From Nepenthes gracilis (lineage: Eukaryota > Streptophyta > Magnoliopsida > Caryophyllales > Nepenthaceae), in the NCBI GenBank assembly GCA_033239525.1, contig BSYO01000024.1:248001-312000 (forward strand): a stretch of DNA of 64,000 nucleotides, read 5' to 3'. The notes under the pieces are model-generated. The model saw only the letters and a list, made by a program, of their open reading frames with translations. It was not told where the DNA came from and ran no database searches. The position numbers and the translations under genes are program-made. Below, piece by piece: positions 43,003-53,450 of the stretch (position 1 is its first letter; each line of letters opens with the position of its first letter).

Positions 43003-45497
43003 TGGTCCAAAGCAGCCCTTAGAGGCTTTCAGTTGCCTATTTTTTCTTCCATTATTCTCTTTCTGCTGCTGTTATCTTCTTCTTCTCTTCTGTCTTCTTC
43101 AGCAGTGGTGTGGCTCTATCAATTCTGTTTTCTTCTCTGCTACATGGCTGTCTGTTTTGTTCGCTATGGATTGTCTTGTTCTGGGTTTGTATTTTTGAGA
43201 CTTGGGTTTCTTGCTCTGTGACTGTATTCTTTCTCCTCCCCTGCTCTCTGGTGGCTAGGGTTTGTGCTGCTTTTGGTAATTGTCACGTTGTGGTTGCTGT
43301 TTGTTCCCGTTCTTTTGTCACTTGTTCCACAGATGTTGTTGCTGCATTGACTGTGTTTCTTGTTCTTTACCACGCCTATTTGTTCCTGTTTTTCTGCAGA
43401 TTTCTTATTGTTACCACTAGCAGTTCTATTTATTGAGAGTTCTTGCTTCCTGCATGTTTCTTATCATTATATCTAGCAGTTTTATTTGAATTGGGAGTTT
43501 TTGATTTAACTAATATCTTATTGCTACAAATATCTATGATTGTTCGTTGTTTATTTATGGCTACTAAATCCTTATCTGCTTGTCATCACGGCAGAAGTTG
43601 TGATGGGTCATTGATTTGTTTTCCTTGTGTAAAGTTGATCATAGATCAAAAAGTGCCAGAGGTTACATGGGAACTCAGAAGCCTATTAATCATTTTGTTG
43701 CCGAGGTATCTAGGGTTGGCACTGATACCTACTGTCATTGCTTTAGAAATGGTCAGTTACATTATCAGCAGAGAAGTATTCATGACTACTTGCTGGTCAG
43801 GCTGCTTCTTTTACAACTAATCTTGTTCAAATAAGTAGTCCCTTTGCCTAAATCTCAGCATTTTCTCAGACCTGGGCCATTGGCTTCAGTGCTTCAAATC
43901 ACATAACTGACACCACAAATATCTTGTGACTCGTCTTATTGAAAACTATGCTCTAATTTACCTAATGTTACCTGGCTTCATGGTTCTTTTGTGAAGGGAT
44001 TGGTTCTATCTGTTTGACCAAAACACTGCGCCTCCCATATGGTTTTATTTGTCAGATTCCATTTAATTTGATACATTAGCAAGTTTAGATGAAAATAGAA
44101 TTGTTATGCCGTATTTTTTATCTACCTATTGTGAATTTCGGGATCTTACGACGTGAATGACTATTGGTAAGATCATCACTAGTTAGGAGGCTCTATGTGT
44201 TGGATACAGCATGAACATCATCAATTTTACTATTGTTCCTTCAACCCTTGAACTTCATCATTGGCTAGGCTATTTTTCCCATTCTAGTATGTCGAAGTTG
44301 TCCAAGTCTCAATTTTGCTGTTGGTGTGTTGTGAGTTGTGTTTGCTAAGCACCATCATGGGTCATTAATCATTATCCTAGAGTCAGTAAGTGTGCATTTG
44401 CTCTTATTGAGTTAGTTCATTTTGATGTTTAGGGACCTTGCCTTTTTTCTGTCTAAGTTGGGTTTTTTTTATTTGTCACATTTGTCGATAATTATTTAAA
44501 AGGTTATAATTATATTAAATAACAAAATATTTTGAATTATATTCTATTTTTGTGCATTACGTGTTGAAATTGACCCTTTTTCTATCTCTTTACATGCTTT
44601 GCAAAGTGATAGTGCTTTTCAATATTTTTCTAATTCTTTTTCATCATTTATGTTCCAGCATAGATTTTTCATTAGCCATCTAATCTAGATACTCCTAATA
44701 GAATGGAGTGGAAAAAAGAAAGAATGAATTATAGATGGAATTTTCTAGAGCTCTCTTGTTGCAAATGGAAGTTCTAAAGATTTTTTTAATTTGAGACAGT
44801 ATTAATAGCTTTTTACCTTATTAGTTGAATAGCCTCATTTGCCCTTCATAGCGAATTTCCTTATCTTGTTTTATTTCCTAGAAAACAATTGTATTTTGTT
44901 TCCCTAAAGCTTCTTCGTTGTACATGCTATATTTGTAATATTTTACCTTAACTGACGAATCTTGATCACAAATTTTGTAGTGTATTTTTTGGATATACAT
45001 ATACTTGGAAAGGGTATCAGTGTTTTTTTTAATGTTTTAGCATTTTTCCTTGTATCCTTTGATGTCACATTTCATAAAAATACCCATTTTTGCCCCATAA
45101 TGTCTTCATTGATCCTTCATCTAGTATTCATGATGATATTCTTGCTTTTAATGTTGCTTTTATAATTATATCTTTGTGTGTCTTTCCTTGTCCTCCTATC
45201 CATTAAACTAATGCTTGCAGTCCTTATCCTTCTATCCTTCAGTTTAGTGTGACAATCACTGCACCATCAACATTACATCAAATCTGTTGTTTTATGATGC
45301 ACAGAGTATATAGAGTTGGATTGTCTCATTTTTTTTTTTTTTTTTTTTTTTTGCAAGAAGCTTCAAAAGCATGTGAGGACTATAGATCAGCAAGCAGCCT
45401 AGCAAATACTATCACAAAGTCCTTAACCGGAGTTTTTGTTGAATATATGTGTAATAAGTTGGGCATTATTAATATCTATAATACAGTTGAGGGATAG
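43003..45497 (+). mobile_element. Ty1/copia element 2, gag-pol pseudogene lacking RT
   Basis: Plus-strand copia remains. 43,030-43,440 is a pyrimidine-rich leader. 43,560-43,830 is gag-like. Protease/GAG-pre-integrase about 43,850-44,380 (ASNHIT, then GIGSICLT and RRLYVLDT). Integrase 44,390-45,110 (ELVHFDV, FVTFVDNY, ERMNYRW-like region, then VFLDIHILGKGI and VSFDVTFHKNTHF). After about 45,250 a run of about 24 T is followed directly by the RNase H C-terminus, SLANTITKSLTGVFVEYMCN, ending at 45,496. RT and most of RNase H are therefore missing. Stops are frequent. It inserted into gypsy element 2. Confidence 0.82.
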
Positions 45498-46205
45498 TGT
45501 TAGAATGCTATATACTTATGTGTAAGCATAGTTTAGTCATTGTAGTATGATGCGTGCCCCACATTGGGAAGCTTGAGACAAAATCTTCAGCTTATAAGTT
45601 TGGGGGACTCTCCCCCTATAGGACGTCCTTTTGGGATGTATTCTCTCCTTGGACTTGTGTATGCTAAGCTTCCCGATGTGGGACATGCATCATTCCTCCC
45701 CTCTTCGATAGCTGCAGAGTGCAACTGCGGCACTTCACTCAGCGGCTTTCACTGGGCAACTTTCACTCCGCGACGCTTCACTCCACCCCGGCATACCGGC
45801 AACAGGTGAGCCCCTACGCAAGTAGTCCTCTCCAGTAGCCCATTTCGGTCAGAACCCTTTACAGGTAGCTCTCTCCGAGTCGGGGCAAATCTCAATGAAA
45901 GTACCATTGATGCGTGCACAAGTCTAGGAAGAGAACTCATCCCAAAAGGATGTCCTATGGGGGGGAGAGCCCCACAAATTTATAAGTTGAAGGTTTTACC
46001 TCAAACTTCCCGATGTTGGACACGCATCATCACCATTGATGCGTGCACAAATATAGGGGGAGAACCCACCCCAAAAGAACGTCCTATGGGGGGGAGAGTC
46101 CCCCAAACTTATAAGTTGGAGATTTTGTCTCAAGCTTCCCAATGTGGGACACGCATCATAGTATATTGTAAATAAGTATATACATAGAAGTGAATACTGT
46201 GATGA
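45498..46205 (+). repeat. 3' LTR of copia element 2, split by an insertion
   Basis: The LTR begins at 45,498 and is interrupted after TAGTA (45,543-45,547) by a 611-bp element. It resumes at TAGTATATTGTAAATAAGTA (46,159), which aligns with the middle of the 5' LTR. The distal end is unclear. Confidence 0.7.
45548..46158. mobile_element. Fold-back element with three LTR-like modules, TSD TAGTA
   Basis: A 611-bp insertion with TG...CA ends and a perfect 5-bp duplication TAGTA (45,543-45,547 and 46,159-46,163). It holds three related modules, each starting near TGATGCGTGC or TGATGCATG and ending CACGCATCA or similar: A (45,548-45,692), B (about 45,910-46,028) and C (about 46,037-46,158). B and C are direct repeats, while A is inverted relative to them, so the element ends form a terminal inverted repeat of about 120 bp. 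Between A and B is a unique stretch with CACTTCACTC-like words. There is no ORF of note, so it is non-autonomous. Confidence 0.8.
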
Positions 46206-46326
46206 TATGAGTAGCCAGACAAATAGAACATGGTGATACAAATAGCTGGGCAATCAGAAGCAGCAACAAGGCAGCTGGACATGAAGAGAGCAACTCAGAT
46301 CAGCAATCCCAGCAGCAATAGAATTC

Positions 46327-46617
46327 TGTTATGATGTCAATTCAAGTTTAGTTAGATGGTCAAACAAAGTAGTTAGTAATTATAAAACATATTATGGAAG
46401 TTAGGATTATCTTGTACATTAAAGGACCAGAGATACGCAGTTTTTGGAATAACAGATCTCAATTCAGATTCTTTATCTCTGTCATTTATCTCAGTCTCCT
46501 TCCTTTCCTCTTATTCTCACCTGTCTTCTTCACCCTATCTCTCAATTTCCTCTTTAAATCCCCTCAGAAATACAGGAAGCTCAATGATGAGTGATTCTGC
46601 ATAGCAGGATCTTCACA
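46327..46617 (+). repeat. 5' LTR of gypsy element 3
   Basis: TGTTATGATG at 46,327 to CTTCACA at 46,617, followed by a primer-binding site TGGTATCAGAG at 46,621-46,631. It has the pyrimidine-rich tail of a plant LTR (46,490-46,560). No 3' partner was recognised near 57.7 kb. 46,206-46,326 to its left is unassigned. Confidence 0.65.
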
Positions 46618-46620
46618 AAG

Positions 46621-46631
46621 TGGTATCAGAG
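46621..46631 (+). promoter_or_regulatory. Primer-binding site of gypsy element 3
   Basis: TGGTATCAGAG is an exact match to the first 11 bases of the initiator-Met tRNA complement. Confidence 0.8.
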
Positions 46632-46680
46632 AAGTTACATCGTACCTAAACAAGATAATTTTTTTTTTCTCTACACGAAA

Positions 46681-46934
46681 TGGTGAGGAAGAACAAAAAC
46701 AATGAAGAACAATGGCAACAATGAAAGCAATAAGCATCTGATCAATTCAGTCGGCAGCTTCAAAATGTTCAACATGGACTGGAAGCAATGTGATTAGAAA
46801 ATGAAGCACTGTTGGAGGAAAATAACAGAAAGCGGGATCAGAAGCTCGATGATAAGTTCACTGACTTTTTCCCCACCTCAAATTGAGAGTCTTTTACCTG
46901 CTCAACCAACGGTTTTTGTGTCTTTACATCACTC
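46681..46934 (+). pseudogene. Gypsy element 3: start of gag
   Basis: Begins ATGGTGAGGAAGAACAAA (MVRKNKNNEEQWQQ), a basic, glutamine-rich start typical of gypsy gag, then LENEALLEENNRKRDQKLDD. It contains stops. It is interrupted at 46,934 by gypsy element 4 and continues at 53,451. Confidence 0.7.
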
Positions 46935-47175
46935 TGATGCGGACATCTGAGACGAATATTTACTTTGATTTGCCCTCCAAATTAGCTTTGATTTTATTTC
47001 CATAGCAATTTTGATTATTAATTAGATTTGATTAGATTGCAATTGTTCAATTGTGCTTCCCTTTCTCTCTCCCCCTTTGGTTTGATCCCTTTCTTGTCCC
47101 TACCCCTCTAGTCTAACTTCTTGTCTCTATCTCTCTATTCTTCTTCTCTCTACTTTCACCCTTCACCCTACATCA
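46935..47175 (+). repeat. 5' LTR of gypsy element 4, shortened by deletion
   Basis: TGATGCGGACATC... to ...CACCCTACATCA. It aligns to both ends of the 3' LTR but lacks 171 bases of its middle. The break falls at a GATT present on both sides, so a short-homology deletion is likely. Confidence 0.9.
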
Positions 47176-47189
47176 AATTGGTATCGAGA

Positions 47190-48640
47190 TAAAAATCCTA
47201 TTTTTGGCCCATACAACTTCCCGCCACCAACCGCCCACCCTACCCCCACCACCAAAGCTTATTCCCGTGCTTCATCGCCACCACCACCGCCTCCCTTATA
47301 CTGTCTCAAAAAAAAAAAAAAAAAACAAAGTTGTGATTTTTCTCCCGTGCCCACCTCCGCCAAAAAAAAAAAAAAAAAGTGTGATTTTTGTTTTTGTTTT
47401 TGCTACCAAACCGTTCTGTTTGTGAAAAAAAAAAAAAAAGAAGAAGGAAGAAGCAAAGAAGAACGATACAGCAAAGCAACAAACCGCACCCGGCCATTGA
47501 CATTCGCCGCGCGCCACAAGCCATCCTCGTCGCCGGTTGCCCAAATCGAGCCCAACACAACCATCCAAACCACCACGTTCATCTTCTCCACCTAATCCGC
47601 CTAAACCCTAAACGACGGTTTCACCCAAATCCTACCACCACCAAATAAACCCTAGCCTCCACCGTCCTCCGGAGAAAAAGAACAAACCAAAGAAAGGGAG
47701 TCGAAAGAGAAGTCACAAATCGGGTGTCCCAAATATTCGTTTTTCATTCTCTCGCCATTGTCTTTCGCCCTCGTTCTTCTTCGTCTTCGTTGCTTCATCG
47801 ATTAATTTCCCGACATCATCTTCTTCATCTCGCGTTCGTCTCGCTTGCAATCACGTTGTCGCCTTCATCGCCGCCGCCGACCCGTCATAGCGCGCCCGAG
47901 AGGGCCGTCGGCACCGGGCAGCCGCGCGGCGCCTCTCCTCCCTCCTGTCTCTGCGACTTTGAGGCCAAGAAAGATTTTGTCCAATCTCAAACAAGTGGGT
48001 CGATCATCTCGGGCGCTTTCAACAAGTCTGGTCAAATCAAGTGTGTTTGTTCCATCTTCTTTTGAGTAGCATATTTTGTTCATCTTTAATAGTATTTAAT
48101 TTTATCTACGTGTGCCATTTTTGTTCACGCCCTCTCGCTACCACTGACACACCCTCTCGCAATTGATTATCGCTTTATAATTTTAATAGATTAGCAATAT
48201 TAGCGATCGGAACCATACAAATCTCACAAAAAAAAATTCAATTGCCTTAATTGTTTATTGATCTCAATTCCATTTGGTGTTGTATGCATTTGAAGTGGTC
48301 GACTCATTTACCATAATACCCTCGATCTAAGCATGGACTCTAACCAATTTGAAACATCGAGTCAACAATTAGCCCAATTAGCTTCCATCAACAAGAATTA
48401 CAAAATCACATGATTGCCATTCAAGCCGACTTGGCCACCACTAATCGCATAAATTTGGATCTTCGTAAATCGGGTCGCCACTTTAGAACTAGGGCCTCAC
48501 TCATCGAGAAAACTCTAATGCATCACACAACAAAGCTCACCGACGAAGGGTGACAAACCCCTAGTGTACACGATCATCGCAGCCTCGACACTACGATCAA
48601 GAGCGGGATCCGGATGACCACCTTTTCAAAAATATCAAAT
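47190..48640 (+). other. Leader and gag N-terminus of gypsy element 4
   Basis: Proline/His-rich coding-like shadows and poly-A runs of 15-18 bases occupy 47,200-47,480. A GC-rich patch (GCGCGCCCGAGAGGGCC near 47,890) follows. From 48,332 (ATGGACTCTAACC) the gag begins, with a stop within the first part. None of the overlapping ORFs is a separate gene. Confidence 0.55.
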
Positions 48641-49330
48641 TGATGCCCTACTTTTGATGGTCGCTTGACCTCGAGTTTTCACTCAATGGGTTCGCGACAT
48701 GGATCGTTCTTTGAATGGTATGGCGGTCAAGACAGAGAGTTCAATTTGCCAAACTTTAAGTTGGACCAAGCAACGCCCAATTATATTGGGAAAGTGTGGA
48801 GGACCTCCCGATTCGCGCGCTGCCGCCCCTGCTCAAGTGGGCTGAAAATGAGCCGACGCCTTCACGAGAAGTATTTACCCCGCTCCTACAAGAGCCACTT
48901 ACTCGACTGGAATGCCCCGCGGCAAGGTAATCGGTCCAGAATCGAATACGTGACTCATTTGATGATTTTCGAATGAGATGTCACATCATCGAGGACGGCC
49001 ATGACGCTGAGTAGGTTCCGACAAGGGTTACACGAGGATCTTAGGAGAGAACTTGTCCTTCGTGGAGTTACAACTTTGATCATGCGTATAATTTGGTCCG
49101 CGACTTTGAGTTAGTTACTGTGATGCCGTATCGTCAATCTACATCACACACTCCTCGTCATCAATTCTAAGTCCTGCCTTAGGAAACCCTCCCTCCACCG
49201 TCGCCCCGCAAGAGAACCTCGAGGAAAGGATGTCAAGCCCCGAAAAGACATTCTCAATTACAGGTGTTTCAATCAGAAAGGTTTTGGGCATATTTCTTCC
49301 AAATGTCCGAGTAAAACTTTATTCATTAAC
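48641..49330 (+). pseudogene. Gypsy element 4: gag and zinc knuckle
   Basis: The gag core reads PRVFTQWVRDMDRSFEWYGG, then REFNLPNFKL, MSRRLHEKYLPRSYKSHLLD and WNAPRQGN (48,665-48,960). The frame then shifts into the segment with RFRQGLHEDLRRELVLRGVT-like residues. A zinc knuckle at about 49,258-49,313 reads YRCFNQKGFGHISSKCP; the second cysteine of the CCHC set is replaced by Gln, so it would not bind zinc normally. Confidence 0.85.
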
Positions 49331-49559
49331 GGACACAATGAAATACATGAGGAACTCCTCAAGAACAAGTCTATGAACCCAAATTAGAGGAGTTTGATGA
49401 CCCGAATGATGATGACCATGACATATTTGTGAGCCGCATTCGACCTACTTCCTCTCATTTAGACTCCGATTCTTCCTCCCAGACACCATTTTTAGGCCAG
49501 GCGATGCACGTTCGACGCAATCCAATGAAGTCGATGATTGGCGCCGCCACGCTATTTTT

Positions 49560-49870
49560 CACACTTACATCAAAGTGAACGAAAGCTTGCAAGGTAATCG
49601 TGGATAGCGGTAGTCGCATCAATGCGCTTCGCTAACACTATTTCTCGTTTGGGATTAAAGGCGGTCCCACACCCTAGTCCTTAAGCGTTTCTTGATCGAC
49701 ACGTCTTCTATATCCGTTAAAGAACGTTGTCTTGTACCGATTCAATTTTTAGAGTACAAAGATCATATTTGGTGTGATGTCATCCCAACGGACGTGGTCA
49801 TGTCATTCTTGGGCGCCCTTGGCTCTACGACTTGGATGTGATAATCTAAGGCCGTTCCACCTCGCTTTTT
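49560..49870 (+). pseudogene. Gypsy element 4: aspartic protease
   Basis: Contains IVDSGSRINA at about 49,597-49,628 (catalytic D-S-G), then SVKERCLVPIQFLEYKDHIW and CDVIPTD, and a VILGRPWLYDLDV-like segment in a shifted frame. This is the gypsy protease pattern between gag and RT. Confidence 0.8.
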
Positions 49871-50059
49871 GTTCACAAGGGGAAGAGGATTCGCCTATCC
49901 CTTACCTCCAAAACCGACGACTCCCAACAAAGAACGGACCGTGGTAGTGGCCAAAGGATTACATATTATCGGGCCCCACCGCATTTGAACGGGCCGCTGT
50001 GAGTGAGTCAGCTTGTGACGTTATCATCCTCGAGACCTCGGCCGAACTCTTCTACCCCA

Positions 50060-50980
50060 ATTTCTAATGAGGCCCGTCAAATTCTCCAAAGCTTTCAAGA
50101 TGTTTTCCCGAGGACCTACCCAATCACTTACCACCTTTACGTGAGATTCAACATGCCATTGATTTTACTCCCAGGTGCGTCACTCCCAAACCTCCTCATT
50201 ACAGGATGAATCCCCATCAACATGCTGAACTTGGATTTAACTTCTTCGCAAGGGATTCATTCGAGACAAGATGAGTCCTTTGCAGACTCCGCCCTCTTAA
50301 CACCTAAGAAGGATGGGTCTTGGAGGATGTGTTGATAGTCGAGCAATCAATAAAATCACCGTGAAATATCGTTTTCCCATTCCTAGACTTGATGATATGT
50401 TAGATATGATGGTTGGTGCCACAATCTTTTCCAAAATTGATTTAAAGAGTGGTTACCACCAAATCGACTCGTCAGGGATGAGGGAAAAGCTTTCAAAACA
50501 AAGGACGGCCTCTATGAATGGTTGGTCATGCCTTTTGGGCTCTCTAACGCTCCCAAAGACTTTCTGAGAGTCATGACCAGACTTTACGGCCTTTTATGGG
50601 ACGGTTTCTCGTAGTCTATTTTGATGATATCCTCATTTACAAGTAAGACCAAGGAGCAACATGTAGAACACCTCACACAGTGTCCGCCTTTACTCGAGAA
50701 AAGAAAGCTTATTTGCTAACCTTAAGAAATGTTCCTTTTCTCGCAGACAAAATCGACCCCGCAAAGATCCGCAATCATAAATTGGCCGGAACCCAAATCC
50801 ATCCACGAAGTTCAAAGTTTTCACGGCTTGGCCACATTCTATCGCCGGTTCATCAAGGGTTTTAGCACAATCATGGCTCCCCTCACTGAGTGCATGAAGA
50901 AGGGTGACTTCACTTGGTCTCCTGATGCTGCCAAAGCTTTCAAACTCATCAAAGACAGGATGACCACAGCTCTTGTCATG
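50060..50980 (+). pseudogene. Gypsy element 4: reverse transcriptase
   Basis: RT signatures in order: [12 protein letters not shown] region (about 50,299-50,335); [20 protein letters not shown] and [20 protein letters not shown] then SGYHQI (50,330-50,466); [14 protein letters not shown] (about 50,518-50,560); and YFDDILIY (about 50,619-50,642), which retains the catalytic YxDD. The connection follows with [18 protein letters not shown] and [16 protein letters not shown]. There are at least three frameshifts. Confidence 0.88.
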
Positions 50981-51360
50981 CGACTTCCTGATTTTTCCAA
51001 GGTATTTGAAGTAGAATGTGATGCGTCAGGTGTAGGAATAGGAGGAGTTCTTAGTCAAGAACGCCACCCAATTGCCTACTTTAGCGAAAAGTTGAATGAT
51101 GCCAAGCGACAGTATTCTACTTATGATAAGGAGTCAGTATGTCGTCGCACAAGCACTCCGCCATCGACGCCATTACTTACTCCCCAAGAGTTTGTCCTCT
51201 ATTCGAGATCACGAAGCTCTTCGATTCCTCAACTCTCGTAAGAAATTAAATTATAGGCACGGTCGGTGGATCGAGTATTTACAAGCATATTCTTTTGTCT
51301 TCAAGCACAAGAAAGGCGTTGAGAATCAAGTGGCTGATGCCTTGAGCCGTCGTTTGACCC
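50981..51360 (+). pseudogene. Gypsy element 4: RNase H
   Basis: [20 protein letters not shown] and [20 protein letters not shown], then YSTYDKE. After a frameshift, KHKKGVENQVADALSRR (51,303-51,352) closes the domain. The catalytic Asp of the CDAS motif is retained. Confidence 0.85.
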
Positions 51361-52480
51361 TCCTCTCTCATTGTCCTGTTAAAATTGTTGGCTTTGAAAA
51401 GCTTAAGGAAGAATATGAGTCCCGCCCGATTTTAGCAAAATCTTCCTCGCTTTACAAAGGTGGGCACTTGTACACCACGGACGGATTTCGTCTTCAGGAT
51501 GGGTACTTATTCCGAGTTAATAAACTTTGCATCCCGAAAACGCCCTGTCCGAGATTTCATAGTGTGGGAAGTTCATGCCGGAGGTTTATCCGCCATTTTG
51601 GACGTGATAAGACCATTGAGGAGGTTGAGCGACAATTTTATTGGCCTAGTTTCAAGAAAGACGTGGCTAGAATCGTCAAGATTTGTCGAATATGCCAACT
51701 CGCCAAACACCTAAAGCAAAACACCGGCCTCTACACTCCTCTACCTATACCTAATGGTCATCGCAGGATGTTAGCATGGATTTTGTGTTAGGGCTTCCAC
51801 GCACCTCTCGTAAAACATGATTCCATATTTGTCGTCAGGATCGTTTTTCTAAAATGGCCCACTTCATTCCTTGTAGTAAGACTGCCGATGCTTTTAGAGT
51901 TGCTCGCCTTTATTTCACCGAGATGTCGATGGTCTTCCTAAGACCATTGTTTCGATCGGGATGTCCGTTTCACCAGCCATTTTGGCGGACCACATGCACA
52001 TGGTCGGTACCAAATTAAAATTTTCCACCGCATACCACCTCAAACGGATGGTCGATCAAGTCGTCAATCGGAGTTTAGGTAACCTCTACGGTGTTTGGTC
52101 CAGAGCATCTTAGGAGTTGGGACTTGATCCTACCAACGGCCCAACTTGCATATAATAGTTCTTTCAATCGATCCTTGGTATGAGTCCGTTTGCCGTGCAT
52201 GGTTACAAACCCCGAAAACCTGGACCTTATCCCGATGTCTCCACATGTTAGTGTGTCCATGATCGCCAAACTTTTGCACAACATCTTCACGATTTACACG
52301 CCGAGATTAATAAGCAATTAGAAGCAAGTAATGCCACCTACAAACCGCATGCCGATTCTCATAAAAGACACGTTGAATTCAATATAGGAGATTATGTTAT
52401 GGTTCAGACGCATCGGAACGGCGCCTACGTGGGCACGTCTCTAAACTGCAGGCTCGTAGTGCTGGTCCCTTTAAAATTTT
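51361..52480 (+). pseudogene. Gypsy element 4: integrase
   Basis: The zinc-binding region lies at 51,560-51,720 (EVHAGGL in one frame, RHFGRDKTIEEVERQFYWP in another, ICRICQLAK). The core follows from 51,760, with [24 protein letters not shown], a [12 protein letters not shown] strand and a degraded HPQTDGQ region. Later PFAVHGYKPRKPGPYPDV-like and HVEFNIGDYVMVQ segments mark the C-terminal part. Multiple frameshifts. Confidence 0.8.
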
Positions 52481-52689
52481 ACAGAGGATTGGATTAAATG
52501 CATATGTTCTTGACATTCCATCTCATTTTGGTTTTCATCATACTTTCAATGTGGAAGATCTCATTGCGTATAAAGGCAACTTTTCCCCACCTGGGGATCC
52601 CTTTGCCACCCCCCGCAGGCACCCCTATTGACCTTTCGCCCTCCCCCGCGCCACTTCCATCCCTTCCGGCACACCATGATAAAATTGAT

Positions 52690-53033
52690 ACTATTTTAGA
52701 TGAACAGTGATGTTTACCAGGAGGGAACTATTCATCGCTTCCTTGTTCGTTGGATTGGTCGACTGCAGTCCGAGAATGCTTGGATTTTCGCGAGACACTA
52801 CAAAGCAGCCTTTGACCTGCACCTCTTGAGTTCTATCGAGCCAGCAGGATTGCACTTCTTCGTGCCCGAGTCAACTTCCTTCCGGAGATCTCGATCGCTC
52901 CGCGCTTTCGGCCCCCTCTTACTCGAAGTCTATCACCGCCGCCGACGGGTTGCCCAGCCACTCAGCTTATGGTTGAACAATTGATTCTCGATATTTAACT
53001 AGCCGGAGTCGAGTTCCTCCCACCCGGGAGAAT
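52690..53033 (+). pseudogene. Gypsy element 4: chromodomain-like end and 3' flank
   Basis: EGTIHRFLVRWIGRLQSENA plus WI (52,715-52,783) matches the chromodomain-like C-terminus of this gypsy group. The remaining sequence to 53,033 is the tail of the polyprotein. The purine-poor stretch CCACCCGGGAGAAT immediately precedes the 3' LTR. Confidence 0.7.
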
Positions 53034-53445
53034 TGATGCGGACATCCGAGACGAATATTTACTTTGATTTGCCCTCCAAATTAGCTTTGATTTTATTTCC
53101 ATAGCAATTTTGATTATTAATTAGATTTGATTAGATTTTTATTTAGTAGAAATTTGATTTTATTTACCATTTGATTTCCTTTCCACTTTTAAAGTTATTT
53201 AATTATTATTTTGTTTCCAATTTTCTTAGACATTGGGTTCTCTATATAAGAACTCCTATTTCTATTGTTTAGGAGATTGATGATGAATGAATGAATGAGA
53301 AATTGATTGCAATTGTTCAATTGTGCTTCCCTTTCTCTCTCTCCCTTTGATTTGATCCCTTTCTTGTCCCTACCCCTCTAGTCTAACTTCTTGTCTCTAT
53401 CCCTCTATTCTTCTTCTCTCTACTTTCACCCTTCACCCTACATCA
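53034..53445 (+). repeat. 3' LTR of gypsy element 4 (412 bp)
   Basis: TGATGCGGACATCC... to ...CACCCTACATCA, the intact form of this LTR. It has a TATA-like CTATATAAG (about 53,251-53,259). Between them, the paired blocks of the two LTRs differ by only a few bases, which suggests a recent insertion compared with the other elements here. Confidence 0.92.
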
Positions 53446-53450
53446 CACTC

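Larger units (their letters stand above)
46935..53445 (+). mobile_element. Ty3/gypsy element 4, nearly complete, TSD CACTC
   Basis: A 6.5-kb plus-strand element with two recognisable LTRs and a perfect 5-bp duplication CACTC (46,930-46,934 and 53,446-53,450). The 5' LTR is 46,935-47,175 (241 bp) and the 3' LTR is 53,034-53,445 (412 bp). The primer-binding site TTGGTATCGAGA is at 47,178-47,189. A long leader follows, with three poly-A runs (about 47,307, 47,362 and 47,424), then gag, protease, RT, RNase H, integrase and a chromodomain-like end. Frames are broken in every domain, so it is inactive. It lies inside the gag of gypsy element 3. Confidence 0.92.

Noticed and set aside
45549..46253. 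Tandem modules as a CRISPR-like array
   Set aside because: Only three units of about 125 bp, with one inverted, no short regular repeats and spacers, and a eukaryotic context.
47204..48083. Overlapping ORFs in both strands with poly-Lys, poly-Phe or Pro/His tracts
   Set aside because: They come from poly-A runs and biased composition in the leader of gypsy element 4.
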